DNA of 64,000 nt from Streptococcus himalayensis (GCF_001708305.1 NZ_CP016953.1:2211472-2275471), one strand, 5' to 3'. Positions 1 through 8,563 are shown, numbered from the stretch's first letter. Made by a program: numbers and translations. The notes: generated by a model from the sequence alone, not told the origin.

Positions 1-231
1 ATTTGAACCCGTCAAGACTACAGAAACATCCGTTGATAGACCACTGACAAAATACTCATCACTATCATAACGCGTCTCAATCGGTACATTTGGCAAGGTA
101 TTGGTATAGGTCTCTGACTTGGTCTGACGTGCATTGGTATTATTTTGGTAATTACTGGAGCTTGCATAGATAAATAGAACTAGGGCAAAAAAGAGGGAGG
201 AGATGATATACCAGATTTTTTTTGCTTTCAT
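1..231 (-). CDS. cdaR: CdaR (YbbR-domain regulator of CdaA), 3' part cut by window
   Basis: First 77 codons of a membrane-anchored extracellular protein. It begins [20 protein letters not shown], a short basic N-terminus followed by one hydrophobic segment (residues about 6-23) and then a polar extracellular stretch with VPIETRYDSDEYFVSG, as in YbbR-domain proteins. The start codon (229-231) overlaps the cdaA stop in an ATGA arrangement, so the two are translationally coupled. In Firmicutes CdaR binds and modulates the diadenylate cyclase CdaA; glmM usually follows. The remaining YbbR repeats lie outside the window. Identification rests on the N-terminal sequence plus the operon context. Confidence 0.88.
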   Translation of the reverse strand, partial: MKAKKIWYIISSLFFALVLFIYASSSNYQNNTNARQTKSETYTNTLPNVPIETRYDSDEYFVSGLSTDVSVVLTGSN

Positions 232-1076
232 ACTTTTCCTCCTTTAATCCATTTTTTGTACCAGGATTGCGTTTTTGGCTGTTCATTCAATAAGACTTTG
301 CGCAATTCCGCTTCAAATTCATCTAAGCTTAAATCATGTTTGAAAACACCGTTATGGGTCACAGAAATGCCACCTGTTTCTTCTGAAACGATAAAGGTAA
401 AGGCATCTGATACTTCGGACAAACCAATAGCAGCCCTGTGTCTGGTCCCAAATTCCTTTGAGATACCAGTGCTTTCTGTCAGCGGCAAATAGGCACAAGA
501 AACTGCGATTTTATGATTGGCCACAATCACAGCCCCATCGTGCAAAGGCGTATTGGGAATAAAAATATTGATCAACAATTCTCCTGAGATATCCGCATCT
601 AACGGAATGCCAGTCGATATATATTCCTGCAAAGTTCGACTTCCCTGAATAGCGACCAAGGCCCCAATTTTACGCGGGCTCATATAAGCAACGGATTTGA
701 CAAAGGCTTGGATCATCTTTTCTTCTACACTAATAGGTGCCGTAGCAAACAGCTCTGTGGCTCTCCCCAACCGCTCTAATCCCGTCCGAATCTCTGGCGT
801 GAAAATCACAACCGCAGCGATGGCTCCATAGGTAATCACTTGGTTAATAAGCCAGGATACCGTCACAAGTCCTATCGCATTCGCTAGAATTTGTGCCAAA
901 ATAAAAACCAGCACTCCACGCACTAAAATCATGATTTTCGTGCCTGCAATGGCCTTTGAAAAATGGTACAACAACCAGGTAACTATCAAAATATCAATAA
1001 CATTGATGATTAAACTCCAAGGACCTGAAAATAGACTCGCCCAATACTGTAAATTGGACAATTGTTGAAAATTCAT
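228..1076 (-). CDS. cdaA: Diadenylate cyclase CdaA (c-di-AMP synthase)
   Basis: Membrane-bound enzyme that joins two ATP molecules into c-di-AMP, the second messenger controlling potassium/osmolyte balance and cell-wall homeostasis. Three hydrophobic segments lie in residues about 20-95, followed by the DAC domain with the catalytic DGA motif (LHDGAVIV, D180-A182) and the RHR motif (TRHRAAIG, R212-R214). Both are intact. Length is 282 aa, normal for the family. The ATG at 1076 is chosen over an upstream TTG at 1100 because an AAAGGAGG ribosome site sits 11 bases before it. An extended -10 (TGCTATAAT, box at 1119-1124) precedes it. It overlaps cdaR by 4 bases and is divergent from murT. Confidence 0.97.
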   Translation of the reverse strand: MNFQQLSNLQYWASLFSGPWSLIINVIDILIVTWLLYHFSKAIAGTKIMILVRGVLVFILAQILANAIGLVTVSWLINQVITYGAIAAVVIFTPEIRTGLERLGRATELFATAPISVEEKMIQAFVKSVAYMSPRKIGALVAIQGSRTLQEYISTGIPLDADISGELLINIFIPNTPLHDGAVIVANHKIAVSCAYLPLTESTGISKEFGTRHRAAIGLSEVSDAFTFIVSEETGGISVTHNGVFKHDLSLDEFEAELRKVLLNEQPKTQSWYKKWIKGGKV

Positions 1077-1118
1077 ACCGCTTTGCCCCTCCTTTACCAA
1101 AAAAACAATCTACACACT

Positions 1119-1124
1119 ATTATA
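1119..1124 (-). promoter_or_regulatory. cdaA promoter, extended -10
   Basis: Minus strand reads TGCTATAAT, a perfect -10 box with the TGn extension. No convincing -35 is seen. It lies about 43 bases upstream of the cdaA start, in the short divergent region shared with murT. Confidence 0.6.
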
Positions 1125-1188
1125 GCATGTTTTGAGAAAGATTTCTCTCCTTTTAGATTTATTTTCCTACAAAAGAAAGCCTTTTTAT

Positions 1189-1196
1189 GGTACAAT
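1189..1196 (+). promoter_or_regulatory. murT promoter, extended -10, predicted leaderless
   Basis: TATGGTACAAT gives a TGG-extended -10 box (TACAAT, 1191-1196). The murT ATG starts at 1203, seven bases downstream, which is where transcription would begin. No Shine-Dalgarno sequence lies between them. Confidence 0.55.
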
Positions 1197-1202
1197 ACCT
1201 CT

Positions 1203-2546
1203 ATGAAGATAAATACAGTATTTGGAAAACTAGCGGGAAAAACTTCCCAAGCAATTTTAAAACAACTCGGACGTGGCTCTACCCTTCCCGGGAAAATTGC
1301 CCTTCATTTTGACAAGGATATTCTACAAAGTCTAGCGGCAGACTATGAAATCGTAGTCATCACAGGAACCAACGGAAAAACCCTCACCACAGCCCTGACA
1401 GTCGGTATTTTGTCAGAAGCTTTTGGGACAGTCGTGACCAATCCTAGCGGTGCCAATATGATTACTGGCATCACCACCACTTTTTTGAGTGCAAAAAAAA
1501 GTAAGACTGGAAAACCTATTGCGGTTCTTGAAATTGACGAGGCCAGCTTGTCACGGATTTGCGACTACATCAAACCAAGCCTCTTTGTTCTGACAAATAT
1601 TTTCAAGGACCAAATGGACCGTTACGGAGAAATCTACACAACCTATCAAATGATTTTAGATGCTATCCGAAAAGTGCCTTCTGCAACGGTTTTGATGAAC
1701 GGAGACAGTCCCTTGTTTAACTCGGTTTCCTTAGACAATCCAATCCAATATTATGGCTTTGATACACAAAAAACAGAGCCGCAATTGGCTCATTATAATA
1801 CCGAAGGTATTTTATGTCCTAAGTGCGACCACATCCTCAAATATCGCTTAAATACCTATGCCAATCTTGGAGATTATAGCTGCCAAAATTGTAGCTTTGC
1901 TCGCCCAGCCCTTGATTATAAGGTGACGCAACTCAGCAAATTAACCCACCAAAGTTCTGACTTTGTGATTGATGGGCAAGCCTATCACATCAATATCGGT
2001 GGTCTCTACAATATCTATAATGCCCTTGCAGCCGTTTCAATTGCCCAATTTTTCAAGGTAGAACCACGTATTATCAAACAAGGCTTTGAAAAAAGTCGTG
2101 CTGTCTTTGGTCGCCAAGAAACCTTCAAGCTTGGTCAAACGGAATGTACCTTAGTCCTTATTAAAAATCCTGTCGGAGCAACTCAGGCTCTAGAAATGAT
2201 TAGCCTTGCTCCCTTTTCCTTTAGTCTATCGGTTCTCCTCAATGCTAATTATGCAGATGGGATTGATACTAGTTGGATTTGGGATGCAGAGTTTGAACGC
2301 ATCATGGAAATGGAAATTCCTGCAATCAACGCTGGAGGTGTCAGACACTCAGAAATCGCAAGACGTTTACGGGTAACAGGCTATCAACCTGAGCAGATTA
2401 CTGAACATGCAACGATTTCAGAGATTCTAGAAACCATTAAGACACAAGAAACCAAACACGCCTATATTCTAGCCACCTACACAGCCATGCTGGAAATACG
2501 CGAATTACTAGCAGAACAAGGTATCATTAGAAAGGAGATGGACTAA
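1203..2546 (+). CDS. murT: Lipid II isoglutaminyl synthase, MurT subunit
   Basis: Mur-ligase-family subunit that, with GatD, amidates the D-glutamate of lipid II to D-isoglutamine, a step needed for efficient peptidoglycan cross-linking in streptococci. 447 aa. The P-loop GTNGKT is at residues 55-60. A four-cysteine zinc ribbon (CPKC at 205-208, CQNC at 227-230) is inserted in the central domain, a hallmark of MurT. The C-terminal domain carries [15 protein letters not shown]. The ATG at 1203 is chosen because [13 protein letters not shown] matches MurT N-termini; upstream in-frame sequence is unlike the family and covers the promoter. There is no ribosome binding site; the mRNA may be leaderless. 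Its stop overlaps the gatD start by one base. Confidence 0.97.
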   Translation: MKINTVFGKLAGKTSQAILKQLGRGSTLPGKIALHFDKDILQSLAADYEIVVITGTNGKTLTTALTVGILSEAFGTVVTNPSGANMITGITTTFLSAKKSKTGKPIAVLEIDEASLSRICDYIKPSLFVLTNIFKDQMDRYGEIYTTYQMILDAIRKVPSATVLMNGDSPLFNSVSLDNPIQYYGFDTQKTEPQLAHYNTEGILCPKCDHILKYRLNTYANLGDYSCQNCSFARPALDYKVTQLSKLTHQSSDFVIDGQAYHINIGGLYNIYNALAAVSIAQFFKVEPRIIKQGFEKSRAVFGRQETFKLGQTECTLVLIKNPVGATQALEMISLAPFSFSLSVLLNANYADGIDTSWIWDAEFERIMEMEIPAINAGGVRHSEIARRLRVTGYQPEQITEHATISEILETIKTQETKHAYILATYTAMLEIRELLAEQGIIRKEMD

Positions 2547-3340
2547 TGGTTTATACTTCCCTACAATCTCCAAAGGATAAAGAATATTCTTACGAACTCC
2601 GCATTGCCCATCTCTATGGTGATTTGATGAACACCTATGGAGACAACGGCAATGTACTTATGCTTAAATATGTTGCTGAAAAATTAGGAGCCAAGGTTCA
2701 AGTGGATATCGTCTCGCTCAAAGATGAGTTCGACCAAGAATTTTATGACATAGTCTTTTTCGGTGGTGGCCAAGACTATGAGCAGTCCATCGTGTCGCTT
2801 GATCTGCCTAGTAAAAAAGAGAATCTTCAATCTTTTATTGAAAACAATGGCGTTGTCATGGGAATCTGTGGCGGATTTCAGCTTCTCGGTCAATACTACA
2901 TTCAGGCTTCTGGTCGTCGCATCGAAGGCTTAGGAATTTTAGGTCACTATACGCTCAACCAACACAATAACCGCTATATTGGAGATATTAAAATTCACAA
3001 TGAAGAATTTAATGAGACTTATTATGGCTTTGAAAACCACCAAGGTCGAACCTTCTTATCAAGCGATGAAAAACCACTGGGTAAGGTCATCTATGGCAAT
3101 GGAAATAATCAAGAAGATGGTACAGAAGGCGTTCATTATAAAAACGTATTCGGAAGCTACTTCCACGGTCCAATCCTCTCCCGTAATGCCAATTTAGCTT
3201 ATCGCTTGGTCAGTACAGCCTTGAAAAATAGATACGGTACAGAGCTTCCCCTCGCCTCATTTGATGAGATTTTATGGCGGGAAACCCCTGAAGAATATGG
3301 CGATGTCAAAAGCAGAGCTGACTTTAAAGAACAAGACTAG
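2546..3340 (+). CDS. gatD: Lipid II isoglutaminyl synthase, GatD glutaminase subunit
   Basis: Class I glutamine-amidotransferase-like subunit that releases ammonia from glutamine for MurT. 264 aa. The nucleophile elbow is [13 protein letters not shown] with Cys108, and the catalytic His is in [12 protein letters not shown] (His207). The N-terminal [19 protein letters not shown] is typical of GatD/cobyric-acid-synthase-like amidotransferases. The ATG overlaps the last base of the murT TAA, with AAAGGAG just upstream inside murT, so the two are co-translated. The complex works on membrane-bound lipid II at the cytoplasmic face. Confidence 0.97.
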   Translation: MVYTSLQSPKDKEYSYELRIAHLYGDLMNTYGDNGNVLMLKYVAEKLGAKVQVDIVSLKDEFDQEFYDIVFFGGGQDYEQSIVSLDLPSKKENLQSFIENNGVVMGICGGFQLLGQYYIQASGRRIEGLGILGHYTLNQHNNRYIGDIKIHNEEFNETYYGFENHQGRTFLSSDEKPLGKVIYGNGNNQEDGTEGVHYKNVFGSYFHGPILSRNANLAYRLVSTALKNRYGTELPLASFDEILWRETPEEYGDVKSRADFKEQD

Positions 3341-3348
3341 GAGATTTT

Positions 3349-3630
3349 ATGAAAAACTACATTCGCTACATTCTACTACTCGTAACCATTCTCCTGATAG
3401 CTGGATTATCGGTTGCGAACTTTGAAACAGTCCAGGTTAATTATCTCTTTGGTGAGTTCAAGTTACCTTTGATTATCTTAATCTTACTATCCGTTTTATT
3501 GGGTTCCTTGGGAACCTTTCTCATCAGTATGCCTAAAAACTTCTCCTTACAACAAAAGCTTAAGAAAACGCAAAAAGAATTGCAGACAGCTCAGCAGCCA
3601 CTAGAAAGCAAAAAAGAAGAACAAGCCTAA
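3349..3630 (+). CDS. Small LapA-domain membrane protein
   Basis: 93-residue protein with two hydrophobic segments (about 6-24 and 39-61) separated by a short loop containing NFETVQVNYLFGEFKLPL, then a polar, probably coiled-coil tail (LKKTQKELQTAQQPLESKKEE). This fits the LapA (DUF1049) family of small inner-membrane proteins. AGGAG precedes the ATG by about 5 bases, and the gene starts 8 bases after gatD, so it belongs to the murT-gatD transcript and ends it. A role in envelope assembly is possible but not shown for streptococci. Confidence 0.8.
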   Translation: MKNYIRYILLLVTILLIAGLSVANFETVQVNYLFGEFKLPLIILILLSVLLGSLGTFLISMPKNFSLQQKLKKTQKELQTAQQPLESKKEEQA

Positions 3631-3644
3631 TCTCACAAAATCCA

Positions 3645-3690
3645 TAAAAAAACTGATTTTCTATCCTAACCAGAAAATCAATTTTTTTAT
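3645..3690 (+). terminator. Terminator after murT-gatD-lapA
   Basis: Stem TGATTTTCT (3654-3662) pairs with AGAAAATCA (3672-3680), extended by flanking A and T runs, and is followed by ATTTTTTTA. Confidence 0.85.
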
Positions 3691-3790
3691 TTTCCAATCT
3701 CTGAACCCTCTTTCTAGCTAGAATTCCCAAAGAGATTGACAAGCCCTCTTTCCTAAAACTTCCAATACTTATTTTGAGGATATTTGATAC

Positions 3791-4738
3791 ATGATACACT
3801 ACATAGAATCCACACTGGGCGAATATCTCTCGCTCATGCCCTATCACCACTACTATTTCATTCCCATCACTTCCCTGTCTCCACAGTCAATAGACGCTCG
3901 TTTTATCATCTGCTTTAAGGCAGATCATCAACTCTCTGTTGTCAATACGAATGATAAACAGGGAGCTAGCTCAACGTTTCATTTAGCAACTTTCTTTGAT
4001 AAAGAAACTATTCTAGCTGGTATCGCTGCTGTTCCCATTGCCTCACTGCATACCGTTCACATTTTTGAATACCCTCAAGAATTAGAGCAAATTTATTCTG
4101 TTCCCAAGCTTACATACCTGATTGATACCTACTATCGGCATCCGTCTGTCATGGATTATCTCAAAACAGATATACACAATGCCAAACAGATTGAAAAGCT
4201 AGAGCAGGAGGCTATTCTTCGTGAAAAAATAACAACAGACTACGATCCTTTTCGTTACACCACGAGAGCTGATAAAAAAGACAATGCTCAGGATGAAACA
4301 TTGACTGTTATTGCTGCCAAGGACTACGAAGGTATTCAAAATTTCCAGCCTTTTCTCCTATCAAAACGAGGTAGCAAGGTGTTGAGCGTGCCTGCCAGCT
4401 ATACTGATTCTGTAACCAAAGAAACTGCTACAATTGAAATTATGGGATGGTATTTTTACGAGAAACAATTGAAAATCAGCTGGAAACCCAAACACACTCG
4501 TAAAAGTCGGTGGCGTTCTTCCCTCTTATCAGTAGATATTCGCTCAGGAGACTACTTTTTTCAAGGTGAAGTCTTCAAACATAAGACCGCCCCTATCTTT
4601 TTAAAACATTTGGATTTCGGGCACCGCATTTCAGCAATCTATCAGGAAGATATTCAAGTACAATTCCAAAGGCTCATTCAACTCATTGACAATCAAAAAC
4701 GCAAAGCTCTACTGCGCAGAGTCGAACTTCGCCGATAA
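3791..4738 (+). CDS. Unrecognised protein, 315 aa
   Basis: Cytoplasmic-looking protein with no signal peptide and no clear membrane segment. It begins MIHYIESTLGEYLSLMPYHH and ends in a basic helix (NQKRKALLRRVELRR). The middle holds a predicted helical stretch (IEKLEQEAILREKITTDYD). I do not recognise a family or catalytic motif. The ATG has a modest GAGGA about 10 bases upstream and there is no strong promoter in the 100-base gap after the murT-gatD terminator. Codon use looks like the neighbours and a hairpin terminator follows, so it is a real single gene. Function unknown. Confidence 0.75.
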   Translation: MIHYIESTLGEYLSLMPYHHYYFIPITSLSPQSIDARFIICFKADHQLSVVNTNDKQGASSTFHLATFFDKETILAGIAAVPIASLHTVHIFEYPQELEQIYSVPKLTYLIDTYYRHPSVMDYLKTDIHNAKQIEKLEQEAILREKITTDYDPFRYTTRADKKDNAQDETLTVIAAKDYEGIQNFQPFLLSKRGSKVLSVPASYTDSVTKETATIEIMGWYFYEKQLKISWKPKHTRKSRWRSSLLSVDIRSGDYFFQGEVFKHKTAPIFLKHLDFGHRISAIYQEDIQVQFQRLIQLIDNQKRKALLRRVELRR

Positions 4739-4825
4739 GTCAGACCTTCGAAAATCTTACATCATCAAAAATCTATTTTCATGGGCTAAGATGATCATTG
4801 ACATGTCATGACTGTAAAGATTAAA

Positions 4826-4862
4826 ATCCCAGCTTGCTTGAAGGACGAGCTGGGATGTTTGA
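4826..4862 (+). terminator. Terminator after the 315-aa gene
   Basis: ATCCCAGCT (4826-4834) pairs with AGCTGGGAT (4848-4856), followed by GTTTG. The T-run is weak. Confidence 0.65.
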
Positions 4863-4879
4863 CTATACATTCGAACTAA

Positions 4880-5034
4880 TACTCAATAAAAATTCAACGT
4901 TAGCATTTTTATCACTTTCTTAGATGATTTAGAAATAAGTTCCCTTTTTTCTATCTTCATTTCATTTACTGAAGTAGCATCCTATTTGCTTCACTTAGCT
5001 TGTTTTATTTTTTAGATAAAAAGCTATTTTTATA
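4880..5034 (+). repeat. TA-bounded small repeat, family 1, copy 1
   Basis: Begins TACTCAATAAAAATTCAACG and carries the family core (TTAGC...CTTTCTTAGATG, a CCCTTTTTTCTATC tract, TTTCATTTACTGAAGTAGCATCC, CACTTAGCTTG). Its right end stops after AGCTATTTTTA, exactly where a second copy in the same orientation begins. Other copies are at 5033, 34524, 38706 and 52147. The general layout (small, non-coding, TA at both ends, ends like a local IS630) is that of a MITE. Confidence 0.6.
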
Positions 5035-5207
5035 CTCAATGAAAATCAAAAGTAGCGATTTTGGGCCTTTCTTAGATGTTTCCTACCCCTTTTTTATCAC
5101 TGTTCTTTTCATCTGCTGAAAAAAGCATCCTGTTTAACTTATTTAGCCCACTTCATTTCATAGAAAAATAAATTTTTATATATGCACATCTGTTTTTGAA
5201 ATTATAC

Positions 5208-5236
5208 TTAACAAAAATCAAATTCTGATGTATAAT
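5208..5236 (+). promoter_or_regulatory. IS630 transposase promoter within the left terminal repeat
   Basis: TTAACA (5208-5213), 17-base spacer, TATAAT (5231-5236). The -35 lies inside the left inverted repeat. The transposase ATG at 5243 is seven bases past the -10, again predicting a leaderless mRNA. Confidence 0.65.
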
Positions 5237-5242
5237 AGTCCT

Positions 5243-5749
5243 ATGAACGCTACACAAGAACAAATCACAGAACTCAAATCAGCTCTCAAGGCTAAACACC
5301 TCTCTGCCTATCACAAACGGATTCAAGCGGTCTATTTACGCTCTCAAAAGTTGACCTACAAGGCCATTTCTGACTTAATCGGTTTATCTCATGATACGAT
5401 TTGGCGTTTGGTGAAAAAATATGAACAAGAAGGCCTCTCTGCCCTTACCCATGATGCACGAGGGGGGCGTCATCGTTCTTATCTTACTTACGAAGAAGAA
5501 AAAGCATTCTTAGAAGAACAGTTTGTTGGTAGTGCTTCAGGACAATTTGTCACTATTGCAGAAATGCACGAGGCTTATCAAACTAAAATTGGGAAACAAA
5601 CGACGCGAGAAGGGTTTTATGCACTGTTGAAGCGTCACGGTTGGCGCAAAGTAACACCAAGACCTGAACACCCTAAAAAGGCAGATGCCAAAACGATTTT
5701 GGCGTCTAAAAATAAAATCTACCTTCAAGAAGACGAGAAAGCGCTTTAA
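5243..5749 (+). CDS. IS630 transposase, N-terminal frame (helix-turn-helix part)
   Basis: 168-residue product beginning MNATQEQITELKSALKAKHL. It has a helix-turn-helix DNA-binding region (YKAISDLIGLSHDTIWRLVKK, residues about 40-60) and a second winged-helix-like region ending GFYALLKRHGWRKVTP, as in the N-terminal half of IS630 transposases. It lacks the DDE residues, which are in the overlapping downstream frame. The ATG at 5243 is preferred over one at 5228, since the latter lies upstream of the predicted transcription start (its codon even precedes the -10 box). The 65-base overlap with the next frame requires a +1 (or -2) shift to make the full enzyme. Confidence 0.85.
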   Translation: MNATQEQITELKSALKAKHLSAYHKRIQAVYLRSQKLTYKAISDLIGLSHDTIWRLVKKYEQEGLSALTHDARGGRHRSYLTYEEEKAFLEEQFVGSASGQFVTIAEMHEAYQTKIGKQTTREGFYALLKRHGWRKVTPRPEHPKKADAKTILASKNKIYLQEDEKAL

Positions 5750-6290
5750 GAATAGTAGACGTTACCAGAAGGTCAGACTCATGTACCAAGATGAAGCAGG
5801 ATTCGGACGGATTAGTAAAATTGGGAAGTCTTGGGTGCCAAAAGGAGTACGACCTCATGTTCACAGCCACTATATTCGAGAATATCGCTACTGCTATGGA
5901 GCTGTCGATGCCCATACGGGGGAATCTTTCTTTATCATTGCTGGGGGATGTAACACCGATTGGATGAATGAATTTTTAAGACAACTGTCCCAAGCCTACC
6001 CTAATGACTATATCTTACTCGTGATGGATAACGCCGTATGGCATAAATCACGGACGTTAGAGAAACCTACCAACATTGGCTTTGAGTTCATTCCACCTTA
6101 TACGCCTGAGATGAATCCCATTGAACAAGTCTGGGCTGAGATTCGTAAGAGAGGTTTCAAGAATAAGGCCTTTAAGACGCTTGACGATGTCATTAGCAAG
6201 CTGCAAGAAGTGATTCAATGTCTGCATTGGTCTGTGTTAAAACCCATTGTTCATAGAAATTGGCTCTTTTCAGATTTTGATGTTAAATGA
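5685..6290 (+). CDS. IS630 transposase, C-terminal frame (DDE catalytic part)
   Basis: Carries the complete catalytic triad of the IS630/mariner DDE domain: MYQDEAGFG (first Asp), LLVMDNAVWHKS (second Asp) and PPYTPEMNPIEQVWAEIRKR (Glu). The apparent ATG at 5685 lies inside the upstream frame, so the protein is probably made as a fusion by ribosomal frameshifting in 5685-5749, where A-rich runs such as CTAAAAATAAAATC occur. The stop codon (6288-6290) lies inside the right inverted repeat. If not translated as a fusion, the product would lack a DNA-binding domain. Confidence 0.85.
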   Translation: MPKRFWRLKIKSTFKKTRKRFKNSRRYQKVRLMYQDEAGFGRISKIGKSWVPKGVRPHVHSHYIREYRYCYGAVDAHTGESFFIIAGGCNTDWMNEFLRQLSQAYPNDYILLVMDNAVWHKSRTLEKPTNIGFEFIPPYTPEMNPIEQVWAEIRKRGFKNKAFKTLDDVISKLQEVIQCLHWSVLKPIVHRNWLFSDFDVK

Positions 6291-6410
6291 GTATTAAATG
6301 AGTATTACAATGCAATAAGTACGATGTAACCGCCCCATAACGAGGTGTCTATGATATTTTCCACGCCTCTAGTATACTGTTATCAGAAAACAGAACTGGA
6401 GGCTATTGTG

Positions 6411-6596
6411 ATGTCACAACCTATTGTTCCTTTGGAAACGCCCCAATCTCGTCGTTTTGATAAGAAAAACAAAAACGAGATGGTGCTGAAAATGCGTATT
6501 GGAAAAGTTGAACTAAGCTTGTTCCAATCTCTTCATCAAGAAACACTGGAAACTATTTTAGATAAGGTACTTGCTTATGAGCATTCAACTCAGTGA
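6411..6596 (+). CDS. IS66 accessory protein (TnpA-type, first gene)
   Basis: 61-residue product MSQPIVPLETPQSRRFDKKN..., occupying the first-gene position of an IS66 element. IS66 TnpA-type proteins are required for transposition, but their role is poorly defined. The ATG at 6411 has GGAGG eight bases upstream and a TATACT -10 box about 35 bases upstream. A longer frame from 6345 (GTG) would begin inside the terminal repeat and is not preferred. It overlaps tnpB by 20 bases. Confidence 0.7.
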   Translation: MSQPIVPLETPQSRRFDKKNKNEMVLKMRIGKVELSLFQSLHQETLETILDKVLAYEHSTQ

Positions 6597-6927
6597 TTTA
6601 GGGCAGGTCTATCTGGTTTGTGGCAAAACGGATATGAGACAGGGGATTGATTCGCTGGCTTATCTGGTAAAAAGTCAGTTCAACCTTGATCCCTTTTCTG
6701 GTCAAGTTTTTCTCTTCTGTGGCGGCCGCAAAGATCGTTTCAAGGTCCTTTATTGGGATGGACAAGGTTTTTGGCTACTCTACAAACGATTTGAAAACGG
6801 CAAACTCACTTGGCCTAATGATGAACATGAGGTCAAAGCCTTAACTTCCGAGCAAGTAGACTGGCTGATGAAGGGATTTTCGATAATGCCTAAAATAAAA
6901 CCTACAAAAAGTCGTGATTTCTATTGA
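6577..6927 (+). CDS. IS66 TnpB
   Basis: 116-residue IS66 Orf2/TnpB protein. It starts MSIQLSDLGQVYLVCGKTDM and contains the diagnostic DMRQGIDSLAYLV, VFLFCGGRKDRFKVLYWDG and GFWLLYKRFENGKLTWP. TnpB is needed with the accessory protein and TnpC for IS66 transposition; its biochemical role is not settled. The ATG at 6577 lies within the end of the first gene. The C-terminus (KIKPTKSRDFY) is about normal length. Confidence 0.88.
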   Translation: MSIQLSDLGQVYLVCGKTDMRQGIDSLAYLVKSQFNLDPFSGQVFLFCGGRKDRFKVLYWDGQGFWLLYKRFENGKLTWPNDEHEVKALTSEQVDWLMKGFSIMPKIKPTKSRDFY

Positions 6928-6976
6928 AATCATGGCTTTCTTTTCGGTATAATAAAGAAAACTGGAGGGTGAGACT

Positions 6977-8488
6977 ATGGAAGAGTTATTAGCCATTATT
7001 AAACAACAAGCAGCTGTTAACCAACAACTCACAAATGAACTTGCTCTTCTTCGTGAACAAGTAGCTTACTTAACTCAAAAACTTTATGGCAAGTCATCAG
7101 AGAAAGTTGCGTATCAACCTGGTCAGCTAAGTCTCTTCGAAGAAGAACCACTTCCTGAAGAAGACGCTGACTTACCCAGGTGACACAGAAACGATTACCT
7201 ATAAACGTAAGAAAACCAAGGGAGTTCGTCAGGCTGTTTTCAGTCAGTTTACTCCAGAGATGGTTCATCATGAACTAAAAGGCGAAGACTGCACTTGTCC
7301 AGACTGTCATGGTCAATTGAAAGAAATTGGTTCTTGTATTCAACGGCAAGAGTTGGTCTTCATCCCTGCACAATTGAAGCGGATTGACCATGTCCAACAC
7401 GCTTACAAGTGCCAGAACTGTAGCGAGAAGAATTTTAACGATAAGATTATCAAGGCTCCTGTTCCGAAGGCTCCTTTGGCACATAGCCTAGGGTCAGCCT
7501 CCATTATTGCCCACACCATTCATCAGAAATTCAATCTCAAGGTCCCCAACTACCGCCAGGAAGAGGATTGGAACAAGCTTGTCTTGCCAATCACACGGAA
7601 GGAAGTCGCCAACTGGCACATCAAGTCTAGTCAGTATTATTTCGAGCCGATTTATGACCTTCTGCACGAGAAATTACTAGAACAGCCTGTTCTCCATGCG
7701 GATGAGACTTCTTATAGGGTCTTGGAAAGTGATAGTCAGTTGACTTATTATTGGACCTTCTTGTCTGGGAAGCATGAAGAACAGGGAATCACTCTTTATC
7801 ATCACGATAAAGGGCGGAGTGGCTTGGTTGTGAAGGAGTTTCTTGGAGATTATACAGGCTATGTACATTGTGATATGTGGTCGGCCTATAGGCAGTTAGA
7901 ACGAGCTGAGTTGGTTGGTTGTTGGGCTCATGTCAGAAGATCTTCTTCGAGGCGACGCCTAAAAAGGCAGACAGGACTTCCTTGGGTGCTAAGGGATTAG
8001 CCTATTGCGACCGTCTATTTGCCTTGGAGAATGATTGGGCAGATTTGTCTAGCGAGGAGCGACTACATAAACGCCAGACAGAGTTAGCCCCTTTGATGGA
8101 TGAGTTCTTCGACTGGTGCCGCAATCAATCTATTTTACCTGGGTCAAAACTTGGTCGTGCGATAGAGTATAGCCTTAAGTATGAAGAACTATTCAAGGCA
8201 GTTCTTCAAGATGGTCGCTTGGTTCTATCCAATAATGTAGCAGAACGCGCTATTAAGTCCTTGGTCATGGGACGGAAAAATTGGTTGTTTTCCCAAAGTT
8301 TTGAGGGAGCTAAAGCAACTGCCATTATCCTGAGTTTACTGGAGACAGCTAAGAGGCATGGTCTTGATTCAGAGAAATACATCACTTATCTTCTAGACAA
8401 TCTACCAAACGAGGAGTCACTCGCAAAAAAGGAGATTCTAGAGGCTTATTTACCGTGGACTGAACGAATTCAGAACAACTGCAAATAG
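6977..8488 (+). pseudogene. IS66 transposase TnpC, two frameshifts
   Basis: The N-terminal leucine-zipper-like helix (MEELLAIIKQQAAVNQQLTN) and KLYGKSSEKV segment read in one frame to 7183. The frame then shifts: an extra base near 7179-7181 turns an expected PGDTE into PR-stop. The zinc-finger (CTCPDCHGQL... CQNC) and catalytic core (HADETSYRVLE, HCDMWSAYRQ, CWAHVRR) read in the next frame to about 7940. A second shift returns to the first frame for the C-terminal part (GRLVLSNNVAERAIKSLVMG, carrying the catalytic Glu). The two shifts compensate. A GGAGGGTGAG ribosome site and TATAAT box precede the ATG at 6977. Confidence 0.88.
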
Positions 8489-8563
8489 AAAAGTTCCAGA
8501 GTCAAGCAAGACTTTGGAACTTTTTCAATATACCTCGTTATGGAGCGGTTACAGTACGATTAG

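Larger units (their letters stand above)
5207..6291 (+). mobile_element. IS630-family insertion sequence
   Basis: About 1,085 bp flanked by TA dinucleotides (5205-5206 and 6292-6293), the target duplication of IS630/Tc1-mariner elements. The ends are inverted: left CTTAACAAAAATCAAATTCTG, and the complement of the right end reads CTCATTTAACATCAAAATCTG. Two overlapping frames encode the helix-turn-helix and DDE parts of the transposase. No internal stops or deletions are visible, so the copy may be functional if a frameshift joins the frames. Confidence 0.88.
5033..6305 (+). repeat. TA-bounded small repeat, family 1, copy 2, split by IS630
   Basis: Left part 5033-5206 starts TACTCAATGAAAATCAAAAG and runs to CTGTTTTTGAAATTA. 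The right terminal bases TTAAATGAGTATT resume at 6294 after the IS630. Copy 5 at 52147-52339 shows the uninterrupted end GTTTTTGACATTAAATGAGT. IS630 therefore seems to have jumped into a TA close to the right end of this copy. Confidence 0.55.
6318..8560 (+). mobile_element. IS66-family insertion sequence with 8-bp target duplication
   Basis: The element spans 6326-8552 (2,227 bp). Terminal inverted repeats: left GTAACCGCCCCATAACGAGG, right end reading inward GTAACCGCTCCATAACGAGG. The direct repeat AGTACGAT flanks it at 6318-6325 and 8553-8560, matching the 8-bp duplication of IS66 elements. It encodes the usual three genes (a short accessory gene, tnpB, tnpC), but tnpC is broken by two frameshifts, so this copy is probably not autonomous. 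Confidence 0.93.

Noticed and set aside
1062..1202. N-terminal extension of MurT by 47 codons
   Set aside because: The extension covers the promoter and divergent region and does not resemble MurT; the ATG at 1203 matches the family start.
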